Positions 46,767-56,060 of a stretch of DNA of 64,000 bases are shown piece by piece. This stretch comes from Sandaracinobacteroides saxicola (lineage in GTDB: Bacteria; Pseudomonadota; Alphaproteobacteria; Sphingomonadales; Sphingomonadaceae), in assembly GCF_014117445.1 (NCBI RefSeq), contig NZ_CP059851.1, forward strand, positions 3,088,501 to 3,152,500, written 5' to 3'. Each line of letters opens with the position of its first letter. The first letter of the stretch is position 1. The notes beneath the pieces were generated by a model. That model saw only the letters and a list, made by a program, of their open reading frames with translations. It did not search any database and was not told where the DNA came from. A program made the translations under genes and the position numbers.

Positions 46767-48284
46767 ATGAGGGGAATCAAAGCGTTGCAAGTGATTCGAA
46801 CTATTCGACAATGGTTGTGGGGTGTGGCCGGGATCGGCATCTGCCTGGCCTTGACCGCCCCTTCGGCCAGCGCGGACGAGGCATTGGCGGCGCGGGTGGG
46901 GGCGGTGTTGGCGGAGGCGGGGGTTGGGGTTCGGTTCGGGATGCTGGTGGTGGATGACGATGGCCGGGAGGTGGTGGCGATCGCGCCCGACATGCGGTTC
47001 ATCCCCGCATCAAACACCAAGCTGCTGACCACGGCGGCGACGTTCGACCATGCCGCGGGGCTGGCGGGCACTGGCGAGCGCGCGCTGGAAGGGCGCGCGA
47101 CCGGCGGCGCGGCGGTGCGGCTGGAGGGCGGCGACGTGATTCTGGAAGGGCGCGGGGAAGCGCGATTGTCCAGCGCGCCGGATTGCGTGGCGACGTGTCT
47201 GTCGACGCTGGCGGATGCGGTGGCGGCGAAAACCCGCCGGGTGCGCGATGTGGTGGGGGATGACAGCCGTTTTCCCGACGAGCGCTGGCCGGCGGGGATG
47301 AGCTGGAACAACCTGCCCGAGCGATCGGGGACGGGGATTTCGGCGCTGACGCTCGACAACAATGAGCAGCTGTTGCGGGTGGTGCCGGGGGCGGTGGGAC
47401 GGGCGCCGGTGATCGAGACGGGGACCTATCTGGCCATCGACAATCGCGCGGTGACGGTGGCGGCGCCGGGCGCCGGGCGCCGGCCGGGCGCGATGGACGT
47501 GGGCCGGCTGGCGGGCGAGCGGGTGGTGCGGCTGGACGGGGCGATCTCCGCCGGTGCGCCAGAGACGATCGGGCTGGGGATCGACGATCCGGCGCACTAT
47601 GCCGCCTGGCGGCTGGCGGCGATGCTGCGCGAGCGCGGCGTGGTGGTGACGGGGGACGTGCGCGTGCGGCACCGGGCACCGCGGCCGTTCGATGACCCGC
47701 GGGTGCGTGCCGGGGCACCGGCAATGCGGCCGCCGCGGCCGGCGGTGCTGGCGGAACTGCCGGCGAGCGAACTCGAGGCGACGGCGACAGTGGTGAACAA
47801 GGTGAGCCAGAATCTTTATGCCGAGCTGCTGCTGCGCCGGCTGGGGGCGATCGACGGCACGGGGAGCGTGGCGGACGGGCTGGCGAAGGTGGCGGAGACG
47901 ATGGCGCGCGCCGGCGTGGCGCGGACGGCATGGGACCTGTCCGACGGGTCGGGGATGTCGACCTACAACCGCCTGTCGCCGCGGGCGACGGTGACGCTGT
48001 TGCGCTGGGTGGCGACGCAGCCGTGGGCGGCGGCGTATCGCGCGACGCTGCCGGTGGCGGGGATGGACGGGACGCTGCGGCGGCGGTTCCGGGGGACGCC
48101 GTTGCAGGGCGTGCTGGTGGCGAAGACCGGGGCGGTGAACGCGACCAATGCGCTGGCGGGCACCATGGTGGCGGCATCGGGGCGGACGCTGACCTTTGCC
48201 ATCTATGCCAATGATGTGCCGGGTGGCGGCGGGGTGACGGGGGTGATGGACCGCGCGCTGGGGGTGGTGGCGGCGGGGAGTTGA
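46767..48284 (+). CDS. dacB: D-alanyl-D-alanine carboxypeptidase/endopeptidase (PBP4, S13 family)
   Basis: 505 residues. Periplasmic penicillin-binding protein of low molecular mass that trims and cleaves peptidoglycan cross-links. A signal peptide precedes residue 37 (LALTAPSASADEA). Active-site motifs: S82-x-x-K85 in FIPASNTKLLT, SQN in VVNKVSQNLYAELLLRRL, and KTG in GVLVAKTGAVNATNALAGTM. The long insertion domain between SxxK and SxN is present, and SDGSGMSTYNRLSP fits the family. ATG 46767 gives the export signal; the frame upstream runs into the divergent gene. Confidence 0.93.
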   Translation: MRGIKALQVIRTIRQWLWGVAGIGICLALTAPSASADEALAARVGAVLAEAGVGVRFGMLVVDDDGREVVAIAPDMRFIPASNTKLLTTAATFDHAAGLAGTGERALEGRATGGAAVRLEGGDVILEGRGEARLSSAPDCVATCLSTLADAVAAKTRRVRDVVGDDSRFPDERWPAGMSWNNLPERSGTGISALTLDNNEQLLRVVPGAVGRAPVIETGTYLAIDNRAVTVAAPGAGRRPGAMDVGRLAGERVVRLDGAISAGAPETIGLGIDDPAHYAAWRLAAMLRERGVVVTGDVRVRHRAPRPFDDPRVRAGAPAMRPPRPAVLAELPASELEATATVVNKVSQNLYAELLLRRLGAIDGTGSVADGLAKVAETMARAGVARTAWDLSDGSGMSTYNRLSPRATVTLLRWVATQPWAAAYRATLPVAGMDGTLRRRFRGTPLQGVLVAKTGAVNATNALAGTMVAASGRTLTFAIYANDVPGGGGVTGVMDRALGVVAAGS

Positions 48285-48308
48285 GGGAGGATTTCGGCTA
48301 GTTGGAGG

Positions 48309-48377
48309 GCACCCACCCCCGCCGCGCTGTCGCGCGAGTCGCCCCTCCCGCTCTCCGCTGCGCGGGGCAGGAGGGGT
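48309..48377. repeat. GC-rich dispersed repeat (CACCC-type) between dacB and a TonB receptor
   Basis: It begins GCACCCACCCCCGC and ends with the hairpin GCTCTCCGCTGCGCGGGGCA plus GGAGGGG. The same end block occurs at 58371-58400 and a variant at 54654-54704. The 304-bp interval 48285-48588 holds nothing else I recognise, apart from presumed promoter sequence for the receptor. Confidence 0.75.
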
Positions 48378-48588
48378 GTGGTGCGCGAGGCTGCTCAATT
48401 GAAGCGGCGGTGGCGGGGTATGGGGCGATAATGGGTGTTGCCGTTGGGCAACGGTGGCGGGGTTCCTGAACTGTGGTTAATGTTGCGGCTGGCGGGGCGC
48501 GGGCGGGCGGTTAGACTTGGTTGCGGATGCGGCCGGTGCGGTTGCGCCGGGATGAACGAAGGCGCCGAATGGCGCGCGAAGGGGACAG

Positions 48589-51500
48589 ATGATGCGGCAG
48601 GGATCGATGCGGGCGGCGCTGGTTTCGGGGACGGCGCCTGGGGCAATGCTGGGCACGATGCTGGGGGCGATGCTGCTGGCGGGCGCGGTGCGGGCGCAGA
48701 CGGCGGCGCCGGCGCCGGGCGCCGATGAGGGCGAGATGATCGTGGTGACGGGGTCGCGCATCAAGCGCAACCCGAACGACAGCCCGCTGCCGCTGCAGGT
48801 GTTCACGCCCGATGACCTGTCGCGCGAGAGCATCGTGAGCCCCGAGCAGTTCATCAGCCTGCTGTCGACCAACGGCAATGGCGCGGACAATCTGGCATCG
48901 AACACCGATGTGACGAGCGGCGCGCAGCGCGGCACCAACGGGCTTTCCGCGGCGAACCTGCGCGGGCAGGGGAGCGCGGCGACGCTGGTGCTGCTGAACG
49001 GGCGGCGGGTGGCGGCGCACGGGCTGTCGGGCCAGGCGGTGGACGTGAACCAGATCCCGTTCGCGGCGATCGAGCGGATCGAGGTGCTGAAGGATGGCGC
49101 CTCCGCCATCTATGGCACGGACGCGGTGGGGGGTGTGATCAACTTCATCACCAAGACCAATTATCAGGGGGTGACGCTGAACGGCTTCACCGATGTGACG
49201 GGGAAGGGGGACAGCCCGATCTACCGGATTTCCGGGACGGTCGGCTATGGCGACCTGAAATCCCAGGGTTTCAACATCATGGGGGCGGTGAGCTATAGCT
49301 GGAACAGCATCCTGCGCGGGTCCGACCGCAGCTTCGTGAACGGCAACCAGCCGAACCGGGGGCTTTCGGTGGACACGCGGGGGACGCCGATCGCGACGCT
49401 GTTCCCGGTCAACCCGACGGCGCCGGGCGTGGGCATTTCGCAGGGTGGCACGCTGCTGGGCGGCACCAGCGGATCGACGGTGCTGGATGATCTGATCTTT
49501 CCTGGATCCATATCGGCTGCCAATCCGAAAGGTGTCCGCGCGTCGGGCGGGATCAACGTGCTCGACCTGCCGGGCGGGGCGGGCTGCCAGTCCATGGACG
49601 GGGGGATGGCCTATGACGACAAATTGTGGGCCAATCCGGCGGCCGCCTTTGCCTGCGCCTGGGACACCGGGCGGGCGGCGATCCTGCAGCAGCCGCTGGA
49701 GACGCTGACCTATTATGGCCGGGCGACGGTGGAGCTGGGTGAGCATCAGCTGTTCGCGGAGATCACCGGATCAAAGGCGGATTCGTCGAAGCAGTTTTCC
49801 AACAACCAGCTGACGGCGAACAACACGACGCTGCCGCTGGCCTATCCGCTGAACGACCTGACGCGGGCGACCTACAATGACATCTACAACAAGGTGGTGG
49901 CGCAGTTTCCCGCGATCTCGGTGAATTATGGCAAGCCGATCGCCTTCCGCTGGCGCTGCATCGCCTGCGACGTGCGCGAATATGCGACCGAGACCAAGAC
50001 GCTGCGGGCGACGGTGGGGGCCGAAGGGCCGCTGTTCGGCGACTGGGATTATCGCGCCGGCGCCTCCTATGCGCGGAGCGAAAGCTCCTCGGTGCTGGGG
50101 ACGGGCTATCATTTCCGCGGCACCTTCGTCTCGGCGGCGCAGGCGGCGGCGTCGGGGATCCCCGGCGCCATCGCCGGCTCGCCCGATCCGCGCGCGCCGA
50201 CGGCGCCGGGCGCCAGCGCGCCGGGGCTGGTGGGGCTGATCAACAGCGGCATCCTGAACCCCTTCTCGCTGGTGCAGTCGCAGCAGGCGATCGACGGGCT
50301 GAAGGCGATCTCGGCGACGGGGACGACGCTGTATGGCGGCAAATATGAGGTGAAGCAGGCCGATGCCTCGGTGTCGGGCAGCCTGTTCGAATTGCCGGCG
50401 GGCAGCGTGAAGGCGGCGATCGGGGTGGATTTCCGGCAGGAGAAATATGGCTTCAACGGTTCGCCGGCGGATGCCATCGACAAGCCGAACATCTTCAACG
50501 CGGCGTTCGACAACGTCAATGCGCTGACCGGGGTAAAGCGCGACATCAAGGCCGCTTATGCGGAGGTGCTGTTTCCGATCTTCACCGGGTTCGAGATCAC
50601 CGGCGCGATTCGGGTGGACGATTACACCGGCTTCGGCACGACCTGGAACCCGAAGGTAGCGTTCAAGTGGCGGCCGATCGATTCGCTGCTGTTCCGCGGC
50701 AGTTACAACAGCAGCTTCCGGGTGCCGAGTTTCAACCAGATTTTCAATGGCGTGACGCTGTCGCCCTATTCGGGCCGCGACCTGGTGGACCCGGTGAAAT
50801 GCCCGAGCAACAAGGTGAGCGTGACCGATCCAAACTGCTTTCAGATCAACCCGGACATCGCCAATGGCGGTTTCCCGGAGCTGGGGCCGGAGAAGGCGAA
50901 GCAGGTGAACCTGGGCGTGGTGTTCCAGCCGAACCGGTTGTGGAGCGCCAGCGTCGACTGGTGGATGATCAATGTGGACGGCACGATCACCATTTTGACG
51001 CTGCAGGACCTGGTGAAGAATGCGACGCTGTTTCCCGAGCGGTTCGTGCGCAATTCGGCGGGGACGATCATCGTGATCGACCAGCGCTGGGTGAATGCCG
51101 GCGCGCGGCGGACGCAGGGGCTGGAGATATCCCTGCGCGGCGGGCATGAGTTCGACGACGGCAGCGCCATCACCGCGGGGCTGGACGGCACCTATCTGTT
51201 GAAGAAGCGGGAGCAGTTGATCCCCAACACGCCGTTCGGGCCGAGCCTGATCGGGGTGTTCACCTTTGCCGGCGACCTGGGGCTGCGGTGGAAGCACAAT
51301 GCCTGGGTGACGTGGAGCAACGAGCAGTTTTCGGTCTCGCTCTCCCAGATTTTCCGGAAAGGCTATACCAACCAGGAGCTGCCGGGCGTGACCGCGGGGC
51401 TGGTGAGCCCGCCGGACCTGCAGAAGCAGGTGAAGGACTATGTCATCTACAACCTCTCTGCCTCCGCGACGATCCAGAAGAATCTGAAGGTGATCTTTGG

Positions 51501-51639
51501 CGTGCGGAACCTGTTCGACAAAGATCCGCCGTTCGCGATCACCTATGACAGCAACACCGGGGCCGGCAGCAGCTGGGAGCCGCGGGTGGCCGATCCGCGC
51601 GGGCGGAGCTTCACGCTGTCGGCGGAGGTGAAGTTCTGA
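48589..51639 (+). CDS. large TonB-dependent receptor
   Basis: 1016 residues. Long signal sequence (through LLAGAVRAQ at about residue 36), TonB box and plug with EMIVVTGSRIKRNPNDSPLP, LLNGRRVAAHGLSGQAVDVN, IERIEVLKDGASAIYGTDAV and GGVINFITKTNYQGV. The beta-barrel ends GRSFTLSAEVKF with a terminal phenylalanine. Size and plug type match the SusC-like/oligomer-import receptors frequent in sphingomonads and caulobacters. Ligand unknown; no catabolic enzyme is adjacent. The initiating ATG is one of several nearby (MMRQGSM), and the first is used. Confidence 0.92.
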   Translation: MMRQGSMRAALVSGTAPGAMLGTMLGAMLLAGAVRAQTAAPAPGADEGEMIVVTGSRIKRNPNDSPLPLQVFTPDDLSRESIVSPEQFISLLSTNGNGADNLASNTDVTSGAQRGTNGLSAANLRGQGSAATLVLLNGRRVAAHGLSGQAVDVNQIPFAAIERIEVLKDGASAIYGTDAVGGVINFITKTNYQGVTLNGFTDVTGKGDSPIYRISGTVGYGDLKSQGFNIMGAVSYSWNSILRGSDRSFVNGNQPNRGLSVDTRGTPIATLFPVNPTAPGVGISQGGTLLGGTSGSTVLDDLIFPGSISAANPKGVRASGGINVLDLPGGAGCQSMDGGMAYDDKLWANPAAAFACAWDTGRAAILQQPLETLTYYGRATVELGEHQLFAEITGSKADSSKQFSNNQLTANNTTLPLAYPLNDLTRATYNDIYNKVVAQFPAISVNYGKPIAFRWRCIACDVREYATETKTLRATVGAEGPLFGDWDYRAGASYARSESSSVLGTGYHFRGTFVSAAQAAASGIPGAIAGSPDPRAPTAPGASAPGLVGLINSGILNPFSLVQSQQAIDGLKAISATGTTLYGGKYEVKQADASVSGSLFELPAGSVKAAIGVDFRQEKYGFNGSPADAIDKPNIFNAAFDNVNALTGVKRDIKAAYAEVLFPIFTGFEITGAIRVDDYTGFGTTWNPKVAFKWRPIDSLLFRGSYNSSFRVPSFNQIFNGVTLSPYSGRDLVDPVKCPSNKVSVTDPNCFQINPDIANGGFPELGPEKAKQVNLGVVFQPNRLWSASVDWWMINVDGTITILTLQDLVKNATLFPERFVRNSAGTIIVIDQRWVNAGARRTQGLEISLRGGHEFDDGSAITAGLDGTYLLKKREQLIPNTPFGPSLIGVFTFAGDLGLRWKHNAWVTWSNEQFSVSLSQIFRKGYTNQELPGVTAGLVSPPDLQKQVKDYVIYNLSASATIQKNLKVIFGVRNLFDKDPPFAITYDSNTGAGSSWEPRVADPRGRSFTLSAEVKF

Positions 51640-51712
51640 GGGCCTGCCTTAGAGCATGGTCCGTGTCTGTGGAATCACCAGCATCGGAAAGCCATGCGGC
51701 AAAACAAGGAGA

Positions 51713-51754
51713 TAGAGCGGCCGATCTGATGCAGTCAGATCGAGACTCGCTCTA
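51713..51754. repeat. two-stem REP-like hairpin after the TonB receptor
   Basis: Outer arms TAGAGCG (51713-51719) and CGCTCTA (51748-51754) enclose inner arms GATCTGA (51723-51729) and TCAGATC (51735-51741) with loop TGCAG. There is no T-run. Hairpins opening with TAGAGCG are recurrent intergenic elements in alphaproteobacteria. It may stabilise the 3' end of the receptor mRNA. Confidence 0.65.
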
Positions 51755-51772
51755 GGGGCTGGCTGAGGGCAT

Positions 51773-51809
51773 GAAAAAGGCGGGCTTCGGGGATGCCGAA
51801 GCCCGCCTT
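51773..51809 (-). terminator. strong hairpin terminator of the PEP-CTERM gene
   Basis: AAGGCGGGCTTCGG (51777-51790) and CCGAAGCCCGCCTT (51796-51809) form a 14-bp perfect stem with loop GGATG. Read leftward it is followed by T residues. It starts 15 bp after the stop codon of the minus-strand gene and may also stop rightward transcription from the TonB receptor. Confidence 0.85.
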
Positions 51810-51824
51810 CATCTTGTCCGGGGA

Positions 51825-52460
51825 TCAGGCGGCGACGTGGCGGCGGCGGCGCAGGGTGCCACCGACGAGGCCGAAGCCGAGGATCATCATGGCCCAGGTG
51901 GCCGGTTCGGGGACCACGGCGAGGCTGATATTGTCCAGCAGGAAGAAGCTGGGTTCATTGTAGAAGATGAAGCCGAGCTCGGTGCTGCTGGTGGACGCGG
52001 TCAGCGTTGTGGTGAAGGTCTGATAGTCGAACGAATCGAGATCGAAATCGATGGAGACGAAGCCGCCGTCCCAGAAGACCCCGTAGGCGTTGGGCGGGCC
52101 GCCGAGATTGGCGAGGTCGAACGACAGGGTATAGACGCCGCCGGCGGTGGTGTTGATCAACTGGACGATGCCGCCGCCGCCGGGATCGAGCGGGCCGAAG
52201 GCGGCGTGGAAATCACCGTCCGTCGGGCCGCCGCCCGCCAGTTCATCGGTGACGAAGGTGAAGCTGGTGTCACCCACCTGCTCCCACCCGCTGAAGTCGC
52301 CGGTTTCGAAGCTGCCGTTGGAGACGAGGTTGCCGCCGGAGAAGGAGATGACGCCGGGCTGGTTGGCGAAGACCGGCACCAGCGTGTTCTTGGAGAAGAC
52401 GGTGGCGCTGGCGGGAAGCGCGAGCACGAGCGCGGCGGTGGTGAGGATGGTTTTCAACAT
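51825..52460 (-). CDS. PEPxxWA-CTERM-anchored exported protein
   Basis: 211 residues. Signal peptide MLKTILTTAALVLALPASAT. The middle part is a jelly-roll-like domain with SNGSFETGDFSGWEQVGDTS and VYTLSFDLANLGGPPNAYGV, resembling carbohydrate-binding or DUF642-like modules. The C-terminus VPEPATWAMMILGFGLVGGT followed by RRRRH is a PEPxxWA-type sorting signal: PEP motif, membrane span and basic tail, cleaved by an exosortase in the inner membrane. No exosortase gene is in the window. Probably surface or matrix associated. Confidence 0.9.
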   Translation of the reverse strand: MLKTILTTAALVLALPASATVFSKNTLVPVFANQPGVISFSGGNLVSNGSFETGDFSGWEQVGDTSFTFVTDELAGGGPTDGDFHAAFGPLDPGGGGIVQLINTTAGGVYTLSFDLANLGGPPNAYGVFWDGGFVSIDFDLDSFDYQTFTTTLTASTSSTELGFIFYNEPSFFLLDNISLAVVPEPATWAMMILGFGLVGGTLRRRRHVAA

Positions 52461-52647
52461 GGTAAGCCCCCATGAAATGACCCAGTGGGTGGATGAAACA
52501 TGGTTAATGATGATTCGTCAAGGCGCTGCGATGCAACAAGGGGGCATTGCGTCACAGGTGAGATGTCAGCGGGCGTCGTATGAAATCATCCCCTACCCTC
52601 CAGAGGGCAGGGAACAGTCTGTGGGATAGCCCTGTCTGCCGCCTTGG

Positions 52648-53904
52648 CTACTGGTTCATCGAATCGAAGAAGTCGGCGTTGGATTTGCTGTCCTTCAGCT
52701 TGTCGAGCAGGAACTCCATGCTGTCGATGGTGCCCATCTGCATGAGGATGCGGCGCAGCACCCGCATCTTCGACAGGATGGCGTCGTCGACCAGCAGCTC
52801 TTCCTTGCGCGTGCCGGACTTGCCGATGTCGAGCGCGGGGAAGACGCGCTTGTCGGCGATCTTGCGGTCGAGCACGATTTCGCTGTTGCCGGTGCCCTTG
52901 AACTCCTCGAAGATCACCTCGTCCATGCGGCTGCCGGTGTCGATCAGCGCGGTGGAGATGATGGTGAGCGAGCCGCCTTCCTCGATATTGCGCGCCGCGC
53001 CAAAGAAGCGTTTCGGGCGCTGGAGCGCGTTGGCATCGACGCCGCCGGTCAGCACCTTGCCGGAGGACGGCATGGCGGTGTTGTAGGCGCGGCCCAGGCG
53101 GGTGATGTTGTCCAAGAGGATGATGACGTCACGCTTGTGCTCGACCAGGCGCTTGGCTTTCTCGATCACCATTTCGGCGACCTGGATGTGGCGCTGCGCG
53201 GGTTCGTCGAAAGTGGAGCTGATGACCTCCCCCTTCACCGTGCGCTGCATGTCGGTGACTTCCTCCGGCCGCTCGTCGATGAGGAGCACGATGAGGTAGC
53301 ATTCGGGGTGGTTCTGGCTGATGGCGCGGGCGACATTCTGCATCATCACCGTCTTGCCGACGCGCGGCGGGGCGACGATCAGGCAGCGCTGGCCCTTCCC
53401 CAAGGGCGTGACGATGTCGAGGACGCGGCCGGTGCGGTCCTTCACCGTGGGGTCGTCGAGGGAGAGGGTGAGGCGCTCGTCCGGGTAGAGCGGGGTGAGG
53501 TTGTCGAAATTGACGCGGCGGCGGACGACCTCTGGATCGTCGAAGTTGATGGTCAGGAGCTTGACCAGGCTGAAATAGCGTTCGCCTTCCTTGGGCGCGC
53601 GGATTTCGCCCTCCACCGTGTCACCGGTGCGCAGGCCGTGGCGGCGCACCTGCGCCGGCGAGATGTAGATGTCGTCCGGGCCGGCGAGGTAATTGGCCTC
53701 GGCAGCGCGGAGAAAGCCGAAGCCGTCCTGCAGCACCTCGATGGTGCCGGCGCCGATGATGTCCTCGCCGCGGTCGGCGATGACCTTGAGGATGCCGAAC
53801 AGCAGGTCCTGCTTGCGCAGCGTGGAGGCCTGTTCGACGCCGAGCTCCTCGGCCATGGCGACGAGTTGCGCGGGGGTTTTTTTCTTGAGTTCCTGGAGAT
53901 GCAT
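52648..53904 (-). CDS. rho: transcription termination factor Rho
   Basis: 418 residues, standard length. Hexameric RNA-dependent ATPase/helicase. N-terminal domain [20 protein letters not shown] and the RNA-binding fold with [20 protein letters not shown]. Walker A is [18 protein letters not shown], Walker [16 protein letters not shown], and the Q/R loops lie in [20 protein letters not shown]. No acidic insertion domain is present. Part of the conserved rho-hemJ-hemE block near the origin candidate. Confidence 0.97.
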   Translation of the reverse strand: MHLQELKKKTPAQLVAMAEELGVEQASTLRKQDLLFGILKVIADRGEDIIGAGTIEVLQDGFGFLRAAEANYLAGPDDIYISPAQVRRHGLRTGDTVEGEIRAPKEGERYFSLVKLLTINFDDPEVVRRRVNFDNLTPLYPDERLTLSLDDPTVKDRTGRVLDIVTPLGKGQRCLIVAPPRVGKTVMMQNVARAISQNHPECYLIVLLIDERPEEVTDMQRTVKGEVISSTFDEPAQRHIQVAEMVIEKAKRLVEHKRDVIILLDNITRLGRAYNTAMPSSGKVLTGGVDANALQRPKRFFGAARNIEEGGSLTIISTALIDTGSRMDEVIFEEFKGTGNSEIVLDRKIADKRVFPALDIGKSGTRKEELLVDDAILSKMRVLRRILMQMGTIDSMEFLLDKLKDSKSNADFFDSMNQ

Positions 53905-54028
53905 TCAATCTGTCCTGGGGGCCGCCGGCGCGCGAAGGGCATCAATCGGCGGGAAAGGGGCGCGACCGAGGACCGGTGCGCCTGTTGGGAGCTAAGCCGA
54001 CCTCAGGCGGGTGTCAAGCGGCGAGCGG

Positions 54029-54481
54029 TCAGAAGGGTTTGAGGATGGCGAGACCGACCAGCAGGATGGTGAAGAAGGCGGGGACTTCATTGAGGTAGCG
54101 CAGGCTTTTTTCCGCCATGGGGCGCTGGCCGGCCGCCATTTTCTTCGACATGCCGACCGCCCAGCCATGGTAGCCGCTGAGCAGCAGGACGAGGAAGATC
54201 TTGGCGTGGATCCAGCCGGAGCCGGCGAGGCCGTAGGAGGTGGCGACCATCAGGCCGAGGATCCAGACCGCGATGAGGGCGGGGTTGAGGATGATGCGGC
54301 GCAGGCGGGCGGTGCGCTCCGTCCATTTGAGGTCTTCGGGCGAGCCGGGGGTCTCGCCGGCCTGGTAGACGAGGTAGCGCGGCAGCATGAACAGGCCCGC
54401 GATCCAGAAGAAGGTGACGATGACGTGCAGCGCCTTCACCTGGACGTAGAAACCGCCGAGCCAGCCCATCATGTTTTCCAT
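54029..54481 (-). CDS. hemJ: protoporphyrinogen oxidase HemJ
   Basis: 150 residues with four hydrophobic segments. HemJ oxidises protoporphyrinogen IX to protoporphyrin IX in the inner membrane and is the form used by most alphaproteobacteria lacking HemG or HemY. FYVQVKALHVIVTFFWIAGL carries the conserved histidine, FMLPRYLVYQAGETPGSP follows, and GWIHAKIFLVLLLSGYHGW is the second motif. Start MENMMGWLGG at 54481; the frame upstream runs into intergenic repeats. Between hemE and rho, as in related genomes. Confidence 0.92.
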   Translation of the reverse strand: MENMMGWLGGFYVQVKALHVIVTFFWIAGLFMLPRYLVYQAGETPGSPEDLKWTERTARLRRIILNPALIAVWILGLMVATSYGLAGSGWIHAKIFLVLLLSGYHGWAVGMSKKMAAGQRPMAEKSLRYLNEVPAFFTILLVGLAILKPF

Positions 54482-54540
54482 GGCCGGGTTATGCGGGGGT
54501 TTGGCGGGAGGGGCAAGGGGGCTTGGGGCTGCGGCTTGCT

Positions 54541-54704
54541 GGCCCCCTCCGCCGCCGCTGCGCGGCGAGTCGCTCCCCCGTGCCGGGGGAGAGGCATGAG
54601 CAGCTACGGCTCGATGTGCTTGCACCCACCGTGTGCATCGGGCTCGCCTTCGCTCGCACCCACCCCCTGCCCCTCCCTTCTCCGCTGCGCGGGAGGGAGG
54701 GGAG
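54541..54704. repeat. two GC-rich hairpin repeats between hemE and hemJ
   Basis: The first unit (54541-54593) holds GCCGCTGCGCGGC and CTCCCCCGTGCCGGGGGAG hairpins. The second (54654-54704) holds GCACCCACCCCCTGCCCCTC and CCGCTGCGCGGGAGGGAGG, related to the repeats at 48309 and 58312. The interval 54482-54704 has no gene. The elements extend the gap between two genes that are otherwise neighbours. Confidence 0.7.
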
Positions 54705-55739
54705 TTAAGCACGGAGGTGGGTAAGCAGGGCTTCGACGTGGGGGATGGGGGTTTGTTGCAGGATGCCGTGGCCGAGGTTGAAGATGTGGGGGCGGCCGGC
54801 GAGGGCTTCGCAGATGCGGGTGATGGCGGCGGTCAGGGGCTCGCCGCCGGCCAGCAGGGCGAGGGGGTCGAGGTTGCCCTGCACGGGGAGGTCGGCGGGC
54901 AGGTTGGCGTGGGCCCAGGCGGGATCGAGGGCTTCGTCGAGGCCGACGGCGTCGACGTGCGTTTCGCGGGCGTAGCGGGGGAGTTTCTCGCCGGCGCCCT
55001 TGGGGAAGCCGATGACGGGGATGTGGGGGTGGCGGGCTTTCAGCTGGGCGACGAGTGCGGCGGTGGGGGCGATGACCCAGCGGTCGAACTCGGACGGGGC
55101 AAGGCTGCCCGACCAGCTGTCGAACAGTTGCAGGGCTTCGGCGCCGGCCATGACCTGGCCGGAGAGATAATCGAGGGTTGTCGCGCTGATGCGGTCGATG
55201 AGGGCCTGGAAGGCGGCGGGGTCGCGGTAGGCAAGGGTGCGGGCGGGGGCCTGCTCCTTGGTGCCATGGCCGGCGACCATGTAGGTGGCGACGGTCCAGG
55301 GCGAGCCGGCGAAGCCGATGAGGGTGACGTGGGGCGGGAGCGCGGCGGCGACCTTGGCGACGGTCTGGTAGATGGGATCGAAATGGTGGAGGGCGGGGGT
55401 GAGGCCGTCGATCCAGGCGCCGGGATCATGGGGGGTGAGCGGGGGCGTGAGGCGGGGGCCTTCGCCTTCGGTGAAGGTGAGCTGCTGGCCGAGCGCGTGG
55501 GGGACGATGAGGATGTCGGAAAACAGGATGGCGGCATCCATGCCGAAGCGGCGGATGGGTTGCAGGGTGATCTCGGCCGCGGCGTCGCTGTCATAGACCA
55601 GGTTGAGGAAGCTGCCTTTCTCGGCGCGCAGCGCGCGATATTCGGGGAGGTAGCGGCCGGCCTGGCGCATCAGCCAGAGCGGGGGGGTGGGCAGGATCTG
55701 GCCGGCCAGCGTCGCGAGGATGGGTTTCATGCCCGCCAT
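54705..55739 (-). CDS. hemE: uroporphyrinogen decarboxylase
   Basis: 344 residues. Removes four acetate carboxyls from uroporphyrinogen III to give coproporphyrinogen III in haem synthesis. Signatures: PPLWLMRQAGRYLPEYRALR, the invariant active-site block AAILFSDILIVPHALG, GFAGSPWTVATYMVAG and FNLGHGILQQTPIPHVEALL. An internal ATG at 55730 is an alternative start. In Caulobacter the chromosome origin lies next to hemE, and the same upstream neighbour (the ppsR-type gene) is present here. Confidence 0.96.
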   Translation of the reverse strand: MAGMKPILATLAGQILPTPPLWLMRQAGRYLPEYRALRAEKGSFLNLVYDSDAAAEITLQPIRRFGMDAAILFSDILIVPHALGQQLTFTEGEGPRLTPPLTPHDPGAWIDGLTPALHHFDPIYQTVAKVAAALPPHVTLIGFAGSPWTVATYMVAGHGTKEQAPARTLAYRDPAAFQALIDRISATTLDYLSGQVMAGAEALQLFDSWSGSLAPSEFDRWVIAPTAALVAQLKARHPHIPVIGFPKGAGEKLPRYARETHVDAVGLDEALDPAWAHANLPADLPVQGNLDPLALLAGGEPLTAAITRICEALAGRPHIFNLGHGILQQTPIPHVEALLTHLRA

Positions 55740-56060
55740 GGTGGGAGAGCGGAGGGCCGGGGGTCAAGCGCCACAAGCCAGGGACTCCTTTATATTTAAG
55801 GAATCCTTGTTGTTGGTTGTTGTGCTGTGGATGCTGGGGATGCTTCGCTGTCCACCTTGTTGTCCACAGGGATGACGGGGTGCAAGCCCTTCCGCACGCT
55901 TGGGGATCCGGGTTTGTCAGGCTTTTGCCACGGCAGCGTCATGGACTTGTCCCGAGGCGGACAAGCGGGTTTTGGCGGGGGCTGGCGGCGGGGGAGCGAT
56001 GGCGCGGCCGTGATGAACAGAGCCTTCCCCCGGCTTTTCCGCTCGGCTATCCACAGACTT
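55740..56060. other. candidate chromosomal origin (hemE-ppsR intergenic region)
   Basis: 321 bp between divergent hemE and ppsR, the location of oriC in Caulobacter. It contains TTGTCCACA (55860-55868) and CTATCCACA (56047-56055), each one mismatch from the DnaA box TTATCCACA, and a weaker inverted copy near 55826. An AT-rich stretch (TTTATATTTAAGGAA, 55790-55804, with TCCTT/AAGGA arms) could be the unwinding element. Gene context and boxes are seen; origin activity is inferred. The GC-skew change at 38-43 kb argues against it being the only origin signal. Confidence 0.5.

Noticed and set aside
55827-56060. Extended N-terminus for ppsR
   Set aside because: The upstream frame runs through the DnaA-like boxes and gives a protein longer than the family norm; the GTG at 56061 gives the conserved N-terminus.
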